From DATDCV01 sp036524155 (GTDB lineage: Bacteria; Verrucomicrobiota; Verrucomicrobiia; Limisphaerales; UBA8199), in assembly GCA_036524155.1 (NCBI GenBank), contig DATDCV010000236.1:1-22757 (forward strand): a stretch of DNA of 22,757 bases, given 5' to 3'. This document shows, in pieces, positions 1 to 7,136 of the stretch. The position numbers and the translations under genes are program-made. The notes under the pieces were generated by a model. That model was not told the DNA's origin. It ran no database searches and worked only from the letters and a program-made list of their open reading frames with translations. Each line of letters starts with the position of its first letter. The stretch's first letter is position 1.

Positions 1-167
1 GCGCTCTCTTTGGCCCGGGCCAGGACCGGCAGCAGTATGGCCGCCAGGATCGCAATGATGGCGATGACCACTAACAACTCAATCAACGTGAAACCGGTCG
101 GGTTTTTGCGGAATGCCGTTCGGTTTCTCAAGAAACAGAACGGTTCGTGACAGGAAAGCAGGTGCAT
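1..167 (-). CDS. Pseudopilin-like protein with prepilin N-terminal methylation motif (N-terminal fragment)
   Basis: Only the first 55 codons lie in the window; the rest is beyond the left edge. Reading the minus strand from an ATG at 165-167 gives a short basic leader (RNRTAFRKNPTG) followed by FTLIELLVVIAIIAILAAIL and then LLPVLARAKES. This is the class III signal of type IV pilins and type II secretion pseudopilins. Cleavage is expected after Gly25, with Phe26 as the methylated residue and Glu30 as the conserved +5 glutamate. The LPVLARAKE continuation is typical of the large Verrucomicrobia/Planctomycetes family of prepilin-motif proteins, which are often surface or secretion-associated and of unknown role. 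No Shine-Dalgarno sequence precedes the ATG, so the leader length is less certain than the motif. Whether it is a true pseudopilin cannot be decided without the C-terminus. Confidence 0.85.
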   Translation of the reverse strand, partial: MHLLSCHEPFCFLRNRTAFRKNPTGFTLIELLVVIAIIAILAAILLPVLARAKES

Positions 168-367
168 ACGACTTGGGAGGGGGAGCGGCGGTTTCTCAAC
201 AGGAACTCATATCATCGTTCAGGCCGCCTTTGTTCCGCATAAACGCTGCCAACTCGGTACACTTGGCACGCGCCGACCTAAGGAGATTCAGATCCGCAAA
301 AGGCAGCGGCATGATACCAACGAGCACAAAGCTCCGAAAAAGGCCGGCGAAAGCGTGACGAAGTGTG

Positions 368-460
368 CGGAGCGCCGACTTGTAGTCGGCTTAGAACGTA
401 ACCATGGCTGCGCATCCATTACCTGAACAGGATGTAAGCCTACTACAAGTCGGCGCTCCG
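368..460. repeat. REP-like inverted repeat (25-bp arms, about 42-bp loop)
   Basis: The left arm at 368-392 begins CGGAGCGCCGACTTGTAGT and the right arm at 435-460 is its near-exact reverse complement, differing mainly by one base near the inner end (TCGGC versus TAGGC). The arms could pair into a long cruciform or RNA hairpin. Within the left arm, GCCGAC/GTCGGC also form a smaller nested hairpin. The palindromic, GC-rich, intergenic character matches the REP/BIME class of repeats. Copy number elsewhere in the genome cannot be seen here. Confidence 0.75.
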
Positions 461-547
461 GCCTTGAACCGTTTGTTGGCAAGCAAAACGCCAGCAACAA
501 TAGCGCGAGGCAGGGCCAATGGGGGCACTCCTCCGCGCGCACCAGCC

Positions 548-565
548 TGAGACATTGATGTCTCA
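548..565. promoter_or_regulatory. Perfect 8-bp-arm palindrome downstream of the adhesin-like gene
   Basis: TGAGACAT-TG-ATGTCTCA is a perfect dyad about 45 nt past the stop codon of the adhesin-like gene. It could be the stem of a short terminator for that gene or a protein-binding dyad. No T-run follows it on the minus strand, which argues against a classical intrinsic terminator. The function is unassigned. Confidence 0.35.
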
Positions 566-609
566 AACCGAACCAAAACACGGAGAGAGCTGATCAGCAT
601 TTCCCGGCT

Positions 610-3600
610 TTACTGGATCTGGACCCGGTAAAAGCTTCGCGGCCGGTCCGATGCATACTTCAAATTCTTTGTCAGTCCGTCACCGGTCACCGTCGAAACC
701 GTGCGCCAGTCCGGAGGACTTAGAGTTTCGGACGCTTCAACAACATAGTTGAACCCGGCCGTGGTGCCGATAGACAAGGCGAATTCTCCAGGGCCGCCTG
801 AGGCGCCGGCTACTTTCAGCGGTTCAGCCAGGCCGATGGTGACGTTGGTCGTGCTGTAGCGCGGCACCCAAACCGTCCCCGCTGGAGGTGTCCCGATAGT
901 TGCCGTAAAGGCACCCGTCAGCGAACCGGCCGTCAACACCATGAGCCGTTGGCCGACCTGAGGAATGAAACCGTTGATCAGCCGAACATCAAGTGTGCCA
1001 CTGAGTTGGGCGGCTCCGCCGACGACGAGTTCATCCGCCTGAACGCCGGGCTCGGTCCCGCCGAACTCGACCTGCAACACCCCGCTCGGCGCCTGGTGAA
1101 GATCCCTGCCCGGCGAAAGGCTCAGGATCCCGAGCGGCGTTCCGGGCGCAATGATCCCCGCGTTATCAAGAACGGCATTGATAATACCCCCGCCGGAAAC
1201 GGTGCCGCTAAGCACAGTGAAAGTAGGAGCGGCAAGCACTGCTCCGGTCTGCACGATGGTGCTGCCAGGGTTTTGAATCAACGCGCCCTGCACTTCCAGG
1301 CTTCCCGTTCGGATCTCAAACCGACCGGAGTTGGCCACATCGGCTGCGATCACGCTGGAACCCGTTCCCGCCGATTTCATGAACGTACCCCAGTTCCTGA
1401 TCCACAAGTGCGACCCGATGCCGCTGAACATGACGATTGGATCGCCCTGCAGATCGAGCATCCCGCCACTCAGAACGTTAATCACTGCCCCGGCCCCCGC
1501 GGTCACTGGCTGCCCGGCCCAGGTGAGAAAACCAGCCGTGTTGATGGTGCACGCCGCGAGTTGATGCACGGCCGTGGAATCTCCTCCGATAACGGCGCGG
1601 CCTCCGGCCTCGACCACCAGCAATGCCAGGCTCAGCGTCCCGTTATTCCAATACACTCCGCCGCCCTGAACTGCGCCGCCCAGAACGTGCAAAGCGCCGG
1701 CGCCACTGAGATCGTCATTGATTTCCAGGTTGCCAGGGACTGGGGTTGGGGAACCTTGGCCGCTGAAACCCACCTGGGCAGTGCCGGCGATGACGCCACC
1801 CCCTGCCAAACGGTTAGTGCCGGGGCCCGTAAAGACACAGGTCATACTCGCAGGCACTTCAAGGGGGCTCGCAAAGTGGACCACCGCCGGTTCGGTGGCG
1901 GCATGGAACCGGGCAAGGCCACCGCTGCTTTGCCACTGAATCCCCTCCTCAAAAGTCAATGTACCGCTATCTACATGCACTACTCCGGAGTTGTCGAAGG
2001 CCAGAGGACCCGTTGCCGAGCCACGGACCGTGGCAGCATTAGTTGCCGCCAGCGTTCCTCCCGGCCGGATAACGACCCGGTTTTGCGGCAAACCTCCTCC
2101 GCTGATCAACGCGCCGTCGCTTATGCTGAGCTGGCCCGCTATGTCAATCGTCGCTCCCTGGCGCAACTCCAGCCGCGCACGCCTTCCTTCCGCGTCGCGG
2201 CTCATTTGGCCTGTTGCACCGGCTGCGACGTTGAGAGCGGAGGCGCTCAGGGCACAATTCGTGCCTGCCAGTCCTAATGTATCCGAGACTGTCAGCGTCG
2301 AGTCCGCAACGACGACCTGGTCCCGCAACTCCACATCTCGCATTTCAAAGCTGCCATTTGTCAGCACCCCGTTATCACTGGCGAGGAGCCGCCCGATGCG
2401 AATCGGCGCGGGAGACGTTTTGCCGAAGCCTACGACAGTGCCGTTTGGCCCCAATTCCAGCCTCTCAGCGCTGACACTGCCGCTAACGTGCCAAGCGGGT
2501 GCGCTTGCCCCCTGAAGCAGGCGGACTGGACCGGCGCCGGTGAAGGCGCTTCCCGCGTTCAGGGCGTGCGTACCGCCCCAAAACCAGAGCGAGCCGTCTC
2601 CGCCCGTGCGGAACTGCCCGGAACTTGTGCCGCCACAGAGATTAAGCCCGCCGCTCTGCAGGTCCACCAGTCCTGTATTGTTGAATTCCGGCCCCGCAGC
2701 GGAGCCCACGTCGCCGAAGCTCGTGATACCCGTTGTGGTTTTCCGGAACACGCCCCCGTTATCGAACTCCCCGCCCCCGGGCATTGTCGTCCCCGAAAAC
2801 GTTCCGTCCGCGCGGACCTCGAAAACTCCGCCGGGTTCGTTGTGGATTGAGGCGCCCTGAACCATCCCGACCCCAGGACTGACCAACGCGCACAGTCCGA
2901 GGTTGGTGATGGCACACCCGGAGAGCACACGGCTGGTGCCGGGGTCACCGGCGAAATCCATTTCCGCACCCGCGTCGACGTTTACCCCCGAAAGATTCAG
3001 GATGCCGTTATTCCAGCGCAAGACGGAACCCCCGTTGGTGGCTCCAAGGGTGCGCAGGGTTCCGGAACCGCCGACCGAGTCATCGATTACCAGGTTGCCT
3101 GCCATGAAGAACTGGCTCGCGCTGTCCGCGACTCCAACCTGCGCTTGTCCGTCGATCGTCGCCCCAGCCTGGAAACGGCTCATGCCTGGCCCAGTGAATC
3201 GGCTGATTACGCCCGCCGGCACCTGCATCGGGCTCGAGAAAAGCAATTGCGCATTCACATCGACCGCGCGGAATTCTCCAACGCCGGCGCTGCTTCGCCA
3301 TTCGATTGCCTCGTCGAAAACCAGAGTCCCGCCCTGGCTCTGGATCAGCCCGCTGTTGTCAATCACCAAAGGAGTCACGGCTGACCCTGACCCCTGAATC
3401 CGGGTGGTATTAGTGGCGGTGAGGATCGCTCCGGCTGCAACTGCTAGCGTGTTTAGCTTGTCCGTCAGCGGTCCGTGTGTGTTGATCTGGGAACCATCCG
3501 CGAGGTTAAGCCGTGCTCCGACCCAGAACATAGAGCCGCGATCCAGCCAAAGCGTTGCCTGGGTAGCTGGCGGGACCGGGCTGAGCCGGCCCTCGCCGGT

Positions 3601-4029
3601 TGAGAGGACGCTAAGCGTTGTGTTCTCCAAAGTACAATTGGTCCCACCCACCTGGAGCCGCGACAGCACGTTGACCTTCGCGTCCTGGAAGGTGCTGCCG
3701 CTCTGCAACAGTAGACGTTCAGCGGCGAAGGTGCCGTTGGTCGCCGTCGCTCCGTTCGTCAGAACGATCTCCTGAACGCGTACCGCGGAGGCGAATGCAT
3801 CCACAAAACCGGTGACGATCGCCCCCTCGCTGGCGGTTGGGACTCGGCCGGCCTGCACCAGGTTTCCCGCGCCGTCTGAGGCCCACCAGTTGGCTGCATT
3901 GAACCAGCTATAGTTGGTCGCCCCGAGTGCGGCGTCCCATTGCGCCACAAAAATCAAGGTGTCTCCCACGGACGGAAGGCAAAACCAAGTAAAGATGAAC
4001 AACACTGCAGCTAATCGATGCATCGGCAT
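610..4029 (-). CDS. Large secreted beta-rich adhesin-like protein with tandem internal duplication
   Basis: 1139 residues. A signal peptide at about 1-22 (hydrophobic AAVLFIFTWFCLPS, then VGD) predicts export. The body is rich in Gly, Thr, Ser, Asn and short beta-strand phrases (LVIDNSGLIQSQGGTLVFDE, NPGSTIVQTGAVL), as in right-handed beta-helix or autotransporter passenger-like proteins. Residues about 104-400 and 560-860 are two copies of one unit: GTNCTLENTTL / GTNCALSASAL, VIDNSGLI / AFDNSGVV, SRFTGPGMSRF / CVFTGPGTNRL and RWNNGILNL / YWNNGTLSL align at an offset of about 455-460. Residues about 950-1065 resemble the passenger-associated 'VLDNAGIIAPG...LVVGGAAQLSGTLDV' segment. No outer-membrane beta-barrel follows; the protein ends in a module (about 1083-1139) finishing SFYRVQIQ that is shared with the RCC1/Ig protein. 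An adhesin or matrix role is inferred, with no catalytic motif seen. ATG at 4029 is used; a second ATG lies two codons inside. Confidence 0.85.
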   Translation of the reverse strand: MPMHRLAAVLFIFTWFCLPSVGDTLIFVAQWDAALGATNYSWFNAANWWASDGAGNLVQAGRVPTASEGAIVTGFVDAFASAVRVQEIVLTNGATATNGTFAAERLLLQSGSTFQDAKVNVLSRLQVGGTNCTLENTTLSVLSTGEGRLSPVPPATQATLWLDRGSMFWVGARLNLADGSQINTHGPLTDKLNTLAVAAGAILTATNTTRIQGSGSAVTPLVIDNSGLIQSQGGTLVFDEAIEWRSSAGVGEFRAVDVNAQLLFSSPMQVPAGVISRFTGPGMSRFQAGATIDGQAQVGVADSASQFFMAGNLVIDDSVGGSGTLRTLGATNGGSVLRWNNGILNLSGVNVDAGAEMDFAGDPGTSRVLSGCAITNLGLCALVSPGVGMVQGASIHNEPGGVFEVRADGTFSGTTMPGGGEFDNGGVFRKTTTGITSFGDVGSAAGPEFNNTGLVDLQSGGLNLCGGTSSGQFRTGGDGSLWFWGGTHALNAGSAFTGAGPVRLLQGASAPAWHVSGSVSAERLELGPNGTVVGFGKTSPAPIRIGRLLASDNGVLTNGSFEMRDVELRDQVVVADSTLTVSDTLGLAGTNCALSASALNVAAGATGQMSRDAEGRRARLELRQGATIDIAGQLSISDGALISGGGLPQNRVVIRPGGTLAATNAATVRGSATGPLAFDNSGVVHVDSGTLTFEEGIQWQSSGGLARFHAATEPAVVHFASPLEVPASMTCVFTGPGTNRLAGGGVIAGTAQVGFSGQGSPTPVPGNLEINDDLSGAGALHVLGGAVQGGGVYWNNGTLSLALLVVEAGGRAVIGGDSTAVHQLAACTINTAGFLTWAGQPVTAGAGAVINVLSGGMLDLQGDPIVMFSGIGSHLWIRNWGTFMKSAGTGSSVIAADVANSGRFEIRTGSLEVQGALIQNPGSTIVQTGAVLAAPTFTVLSGTVSGGGIINAVLDNAGIIAPGTPLGILSLSPGRDLHQAPSGVLQVEFGGTEPGVQADELVVGGAAQLSGTLDVRLINGFIPQVGQRLMVLTAGSLTGAFTATIGTPPAGTVWVPRYSTTNVTIGLAEPLKVAGASGGPGEFALSIGTTAGFNYVVEASETLSPPDWRTVSTVTGDGLTKNLKYASDRPRSFYRVQIQ
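1450..3720 (-). repeat. Internal duplication of about 300 codons in the adhesin-like gene
   Basis: Copy A covers roughly 2824-3720 and copy B roughly 1450-2352 (minus strand). They are recognised at protein level by a series of matched phrases in the same order (GTNC, DNSG, FTGPG, the V-G-NLxIxDD/NDD region, WNNGxL, GCAI/ACTI). Identity is moderate, so the duplication is old. A non-homologous spacer containing the FDNGGVF and LWFWGGTHAL segments separates them. The boundaries are approximate. Confidence 0.7.
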
Positions 4030-4148
4030 AAAGCTGCTTCAGAGCAGAATTTACGCCAAGGGCGCCAGGAAGACCCGCCGCGATCCCCAGTCTAAAGAAC
4101 AAGAGACGCGGTTAGTTTTGTGCCGGTAGACGGTAAAGAATAAGCCCT
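4030..4148. other. Short intergenic gap upstream of the adhesin-like gene
   Basis: 119 bp separate the nitroreductase stop from the adhesin-like start, both on the minus strand. I see no Shine-Dalgarno sequence before the ATG at 4029 and no clear promoter or terminator. The gap is large enough for an independent promoter, so a common operon is not assumed. Confidence 0.4.
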
Positions 4149-4856
4149 TCAGACTGCGGGATAGCCAACCGTCTGTGCAAACAGCACGCGCTGCTCGGGT
4201 CGTAGCATGAAGTCCTTAGCCGCCGCCTCCTTGTTGCAGTTGTGGAACCAGGCGGCCAGTCCTTGCGAAGCGGCAAACAGGTACACGTTGCCCGCTATCA
4301 AGCCCGTGTCGGTATAATAATAGGATTTCTGAACCTCCGGTTCACCGATGCGGCGGTCGGGTTGACTGGGCCCCGTGTCATAGCGCGACAGGTCGACCAC
4401 GTAGAAGATGTTCACTGGTGCGGACGCCGCGGCGCCGCGGCCAGCGCGACCCCGGAAGTCCCCCGCGACAACGGGGGCGAGCCGATGGGGAGCGGCTTCG
4501 TACAGATACACGCCTTCGGGCAGCGCAACGTAGAGGTCGATTTCCTGCGAGTTGCTTGCCGAGGCGGCCGTCCGGCCCGGCTTCCCGAACGAACCCCTTT
4601 CCCGGTTCACGCCAAACGCCGCCCAGAGGAGATTCGACAGCACCTGCGCCGAGAGTTCCTTGGCGCTGACGTTGCGTGTGGTCCTTCTGTCTTTGAGCGC
4701 CGCCAGGACAGATTTGCCTCCTTCGGTCTCGGGCTTCGGGAGGATGAGGGGCTTCAAGCCAACCTCGGGCTGAGCCGTATCTTGGGCTGTGCCGGCAGCC
4801 GCGCCAACTAACACGGCCAGGGCCGGTAGTGTTTTTACAAAAGTTCTACGGTTCAT
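4149..4856 (-). CDS. Nitroreductase-family protein with Tat-type signal
   Basis: 235 residues from the ATG at 4856, chosen because GGAGGG lies 4 nt upstream and because it starts directly with a signal sequence. A longer open frame extends upstream but adds a non-protein-like stretch. The N-terminus MNRRTFVKTLPALAVLVGAA has twin arginines followed by a hydrophobic segment and AxA-like cleavage, consistent with Tat export of a folded flavoprotein. The body fits the SagB/ThcOx-like nitroreductase fold: DRRTTRNVS (about 56-64) is the N-terminal FMN-contact region, RTAASASNSQEIDLYVAL (about 95-112) the dimer and cofactor region, and DTGLIAGNVYLFAASQGL (about 183-200) the conserved helix, with a C-terminal VGYP. 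The family uses FMN and NAD(P)H or other donors to reduce or oxidise small molecules; the substrate here is unknown. It is divergent from the LamG-like/YncE-like pair. Confidence 0.85.
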   Translation of the reverse strand: MNRRTFVKTLPALAVLVGAAAGTAQDTAQPEVGLKPLILPKPETEGGKSVLAALKDRRTTRNVSAKELSAQVLSNLLWAAFGVNRERGSFGKPGRTAASASNSQEIDLYVALPEGVYLYEAAPHRLAPVVAGDFRGRAGRGAAASAPVNIFYVVDLSRYDTGPSQPDRRIGEPEVQKSYYYTDTGLIAGNVYLFAASQGLAAWFHNCNKEAAAKDFMLRPEQRVLFAQTVGYPAV

Positions 4857-4860
4857 TGAT

Positions 4861-4866
4861 CCCTCC
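4861..4866 (-). promoter_or_regulatory. Strong Shine-Dalgarno site fixing the nitroreductase start
   Basis: On the minus strand GGAGGG sits 4 nt before the ATG at 4856. It is the best ribosome binding site in the window and decides this start over the in-frame upstream ATG at 4985. Confidence 0.75.
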
Positions 4867-4895
4867 AGTTCGATTTTAATTGCAGTTATTGCCTG

Positions 4896-4925
4896 CTGAT
4901 AGCGCGAAAGCCATTGTGATGTCAA
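4896..4925 (-). promoter_or_regulatory. Candidate sigma70-type promoter of the nitroreductase gene
   Basis: The minus strand carries a consensus -35 box TTGACA (4920-4925) and, 18 bp downstream, TATCAG (4896-4901) as a weak -10 box, about 40 bp ahead of the start codon. The -35 match is exact and the -10 match is poor. A TAAAAT closer to the gene is an alternative -10 without a good -35. Confidence 0.4.
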
Positions 4926-4984
4926 GCGTCTTGGCGCACACCGCGACTTTGAAAGTCCAACTGGTTGTGTTATGAGTACTCCCA

Positions 4985-5605
4985 ATGAAACCCACCATTC
5001 CTGCGATCGCGATCCTCGGGCTCCTCGGTAATGTGGCTCTGGCCGGCACGGTGACTTTTGACGACTGCACCGCCGGCGCGCCCCCGCCCGGTTGGACCGC
5101 CACCAAAACCGGCAAAGGGGATCCCAAATGGGAAGTCGTGGCCGATAGTTCGGCGCCCAGCAAACCGAACGTGCTGAAGCAGTCCGGCGAGGCCACCTAC
5201 CCCGTGTGCTTCAAGAACGACACGAATCTCAAGGACGGGTTCGTCGAGGTGAAGTTCAAACCCATTTCGGGCAAGGAAGACCAGGCCGGCGGCCTCGTGT
5301 GGCGCTGCCAGGACGCCGACAACTATTACATCGCCCGCGCCAATGCGCTGGAGGACAACGTCACCATTTACCACACCATCAAGGGCAAGCGCGTCTCATT
5401 CAAGAACGTCAACACCAAAGTGGCCTCGGGCGTCTGGCATACGTTACGTGTCGAGTTTTCTGGCAACAGATTTGCGGTGATCTACGACGGCAGGAAGGTC
5501 ATCGAAGCGTCGGACGACAGTTTCGCCGATGCCGGCAAAGTCGGCGTGTGGACCAAGGCTGACAGCGTGACCCTGTTTGACGATTTCAGTTACGGAAGCA
5601 AATAG
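4985..5605 (+). CDS. Secreted LamG/DUF1080-like beta-sandwich protein
   Basis: 206 residues. The first 20 (MKPTIPAIAILGLLGNVALA) form a signal peptide ending ALA before GTVTFDD. The mature protein has the pattern of a concanavalin-like jelly roll of the LamG/3-keto-disaccharide-hydrolase-like (DUF1080) superfamily: a TVTFDDCTAGAPPPGW opening, WEVVAD, FVEVKFKPISGKEDQAGGLVWR, DADNYYIARANALEDNVTIYH, GVWHTLRVEFSGNRFAVIYDGRKVIEASD and a closing GKVGVWTKADSVTLFDDF. These strands are typical of carbohydrate-binding or glycosidase-associated folds in Verrucomicrobia and Planctomycetes. No catalytic residue can be assigned, so binding is as likely as hydrolysis. The next gene begins 5 bp after the stop, so the two are almost certainly cotranscribed. 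No Shine-Dalgarno sequence is evident. Confidence 0.8.
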   Translation: MKPTIPAIAILGLLGNVALAGTVTFDDCTAGAPPPGWTATKTGKGDPKWEVVADSSAPSKPNVLKQSGEATYPVCFKNDTNLKDGFVEVKFKPISGKEDQAGGLVWRCQDADNYYIARANALEDNVTIYHTIKGKRVSFKNVNTKVASGVWHTLRVEFSGNRFAVIYDGRKVIEASDDSFADAGKVGVWTKADSVTLFDDFSYGSK

Positions 5606-5610
5606 ACCTT

Positions 5611-6591
5611 ATGCAACGCGCCACTTTGGTGCTCTTTGGCATGCTGGCGTTCACGGTCCACGCCGCGGAACCCGCCACACTCGCGCTCGTGCAAACGATC
5701 CCGCTGCCCGGCGTCAAAGGGCGCTTTGACCATTTCGCGATCGATACCGCCGGCAAACGGCTCCTGGTGGCCGCCCTGGGGAACAACAGCGTCGAAGTCG
5801 TTGATCTCGCCGCTGGCAAGCGACTTCGCAGCCTCGCCGGGATGTCCAAGCCCACCGGCGTGCTTTACCTTCCGGAGCCGAACCAGGTGATCGTCGCCAA
5901 CGGCGACAACGGCACGCTCCAAATCCTCAGCGGCGCCACCTTCAAACCGCTGCAGACTCTCTCCGCGCTGGCCGACGCCGACAACCTTCGCTTCGACTCC
6001 CAATCCAAACTTGCGTGGCTTGGCTATGGCGAAGGGGCTCTCGGCGCCATCGATGTCGCAGCCGGCAAGGAAACCGGCACCATCAAACTCGCGGCGCACC
6101 CTGAGTCTTTCCAACTGGAAGCCGCCGGCCGCCGCATTTTTGTCAATGTCCCCGACGCCAGGCAAATCGCCGTGATCGACCGTGTGAAACGCGAGGTGAC
6201 CGGGAGCTGGCCGATGGAAAAATTTCAGGCCAACTTCCCCATGGCGCTGGACGAACCTAACGGCCGGCTGCTGATCGGCTGCCGTCAACCCGCCCGCCTG
6301 GTGGTGCTCGACACGGCTGGCGGTAAACCCGTCGCCGATCTTGCGATCTCCGGCGACACCGACGACCTCTTCTACGACTCGGCCCGCAAACGCGTTTACC
6401 TCTCCTGCGGTGAAGGCTTCATTGACACCGTCGCGCAGACCACACCCGACGCCTACACACGTGTTTCGCAGATGCCGACGGCACCCGGCGCACGCACCTG
6501 CTGTTTCAGCTCCGTGCTGGACCGTCTTTACCTGGCTGTTCCTGCTCGCGGTTCCCAAAAAGCCGAGATCCGGGTTTACCGGCCAAGATAG
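5611..6591 (+). CDS. Secreted YncE-like seven-bladed beta-propeller protein
   Basis: 326 residues. The signal peptide MQRATLVLFGMLAFTVHAAE predicts periplasmic or extracellular location. The rest is a series of about 40-residue blades of the YVTN/YncE type: FDHFAIDTAGKRLLVAALGNNSVEVVDLAAGK, GVLYLPEPNQVIVANGDNGTLQILSG, LRFDSQSKLAWLGYGEGALGAIDVAAGK, FQLEAAGRRIFVNVPDARQIAVIDRVK, MALDEPNGRLLIGCRQPARLVVLDTAGGK and LFYDSARKRVYLSCGEGFIDTV. Members of this group are ligand- or partner-binding scaffolds, with no conserved catalytic site seen. It is the second gene of a unit with the LamG-like protein (5-bp gap), which suggests a joint job in handling an extracellular polymer or ligand. The gene ends convergently with the toxin gene. 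Confidence 0.85.
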   Translation: MQRATLVLFGMLAFTVHAAEPATLALVQTIPLPGVKGRFDHFAIDTAGKRLLVAALGNNSVEVVDLAAGKRLRSLAGMSKPTGVLYLPEPNQVIVANGDNGTLQILSGATFKPLQTLSALADADNLRFDSQSKLAWLGYGEGALGAIDVAAGKETGTIKLAAHPESFQLEAAGRRIFVNVPDARQIAVIDRVKREVTGSWPMEKFQANFPMALDEPNGRLLIGCRQPARLVVLDTAGGKPVADLAISGDTDDLFYDSARKRVYLSCGEGFIDTVAQTTPDAYTRVSQMPTAPGARTCCFSSVLDRLYLAVPARGSQKAEIRVYRPR

Positions 6592-6632
6592 GTCGACGGC
6601 GGAACTGCACATGACGTCAAAAGTCCCGCCGC

Positions 6633-6679
6633 GTGGGGGCATGCGGCCTACGTGAATGTTGTAGGCCGGCTCCCCCGAC
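6633..6679. repeat. Imperfect 19-bp inverted repeat between convergent genes
   Basis: The arm 6633-6651 (GTGGGGGCATGCGGCCTAC) and the reverse complement of the arm 6661-6679 match at 15 of 19 positions around a 9-nt loop. It lies between the YncE-like gene and the toxin gene, which converge, so it may act as a bidirectional transcription barrier. It also looks like a dispersed GC-rich palindromic repeat. No T-run is present on either side. Confidence 0.6.
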
Positions 6680-6731
6680 CCGGCGCAACGATTTATGACG
6701 CTATGCACAGGACGGGGGCCAATCGGTGAGG

Positions 6732-7136
6732 TCAGAGTTTGTGGCGCGCAACGAATTGCTCAGGCCGTACGATCTCGATTCCGAAAGGCTTTCCCAAAAT
6801 AAGCAGGTCCTGATCGCTGGACACGAGATACCGGGCTCCGGCGGTCAAAGCGCAAGCGAGGAAAATGTCGTCTTTCGGATCCCGTGACCGCTTTTTTCCG
6901 AGTGGCGCCGGGTCAACGACAAGCGCGTACTTCTCAATCCACGCCAGCAAGCCGGCGTAATTCTTCCCCGCAAAACGCGGCCGCTGACTCACACCACGGT
7001 ATTCCTCCAGGATGGCCGTCGAAACCGCGAGCCGGAAACGGCGCCGTGCCACACTCGCGAACACCCGCCGGGCGTGGGCATTGATCCGCCAGCCAGACGC
7101 AATGAACGTATTCGTATCGACGACAATGATCTTCAC
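6732..7136 (-). CDS. PIN-domain ribonuclease toxin of a type II toxin-antitoxin system
   Basis: 134 residues matching the COG1569 type of PIN toxin. The expected acidic residues of the metal-dependent RNase active site are visible: Asp7 in VVDTNTF, Glu44/Glu45 in AILEEYRGV, Asp89/Asp90 in DPKDDIFLACA and Asp108 in SSDQDLL. The family cleaves RNA, commonly tRNA or other structured RNA, when freed from its antitoxin; the target here is unknown. The start is GTG at 7134-7136, overlapping the antitoxin stop by 4 bp (GTGA), a translational-coupling arrangement typical of toxin-antitoxin pairs. All predicted catalytic residues are present, so the toxin is likely active. It lacks an export signal and acts in the cytoplasm. 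Confidence 0.88.
   Translation of the reverse strand: MKIIVVDTNTFIASGWRINAHARRVFASVARRRFRLAVSTAILEEYRGVSQRPRFAGKNYAGLLAWIEKYALVVDPAPLGKKRSRDPKDDIFLACALTAGARYLVSSDQDLLILGKPFGIEIVRPEQFVARHKL

Larger units (their letters stand above)
168..609. other. Intergenic region with inverted repeats, no convincing gene
   Basis: This 442-bp stretch lies between the start of the pseudopilin gene and the stop of the adhesin-like gene, both on the minus strand. Short open frames in it have no recognisable domain, signal peptide or ribosome binding site, so I call none. It holds a long inverted repeat (368-460), a perfect 8-bp-arm palindrome (548-565) and a 10-bp palindrome GCTGATCAGC (589-598). The upstream control region of the pseudopilin gene must be here, but I could not pick a promoter. 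Confidence 0.6.

Noticed and set aside
113..358. 81-codon open frame on the plus strand in the left intergenic region
   Set aside because: It overlaps the prepilin leader on the opposite strand and has no domain, no start signal and irregular composition.
949..2277. 442-codon open frame on the plus strand
   Set aside because: It is entirely antisense to the adhesin-like gene, has arginine-rich sequence without domains, and has no signal peptide or ribosome binding site. It is a GC-driven shadow.
4950..4977. Possible plus-strand promoter TTGAAA-16-TATGAG ahead of the LamG-like gene
   Set aside because: The -10 box would end within about 10 bp of the start codon, leaving almost no leader, and the match is only fair.
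5590..6708. 372-codon open frame on the minus strand
   Set aside because: It is antisense to the YncE-like gene, which has a clear signal peptide and blade pattern. The minus-strand product shows no recognisable fold.
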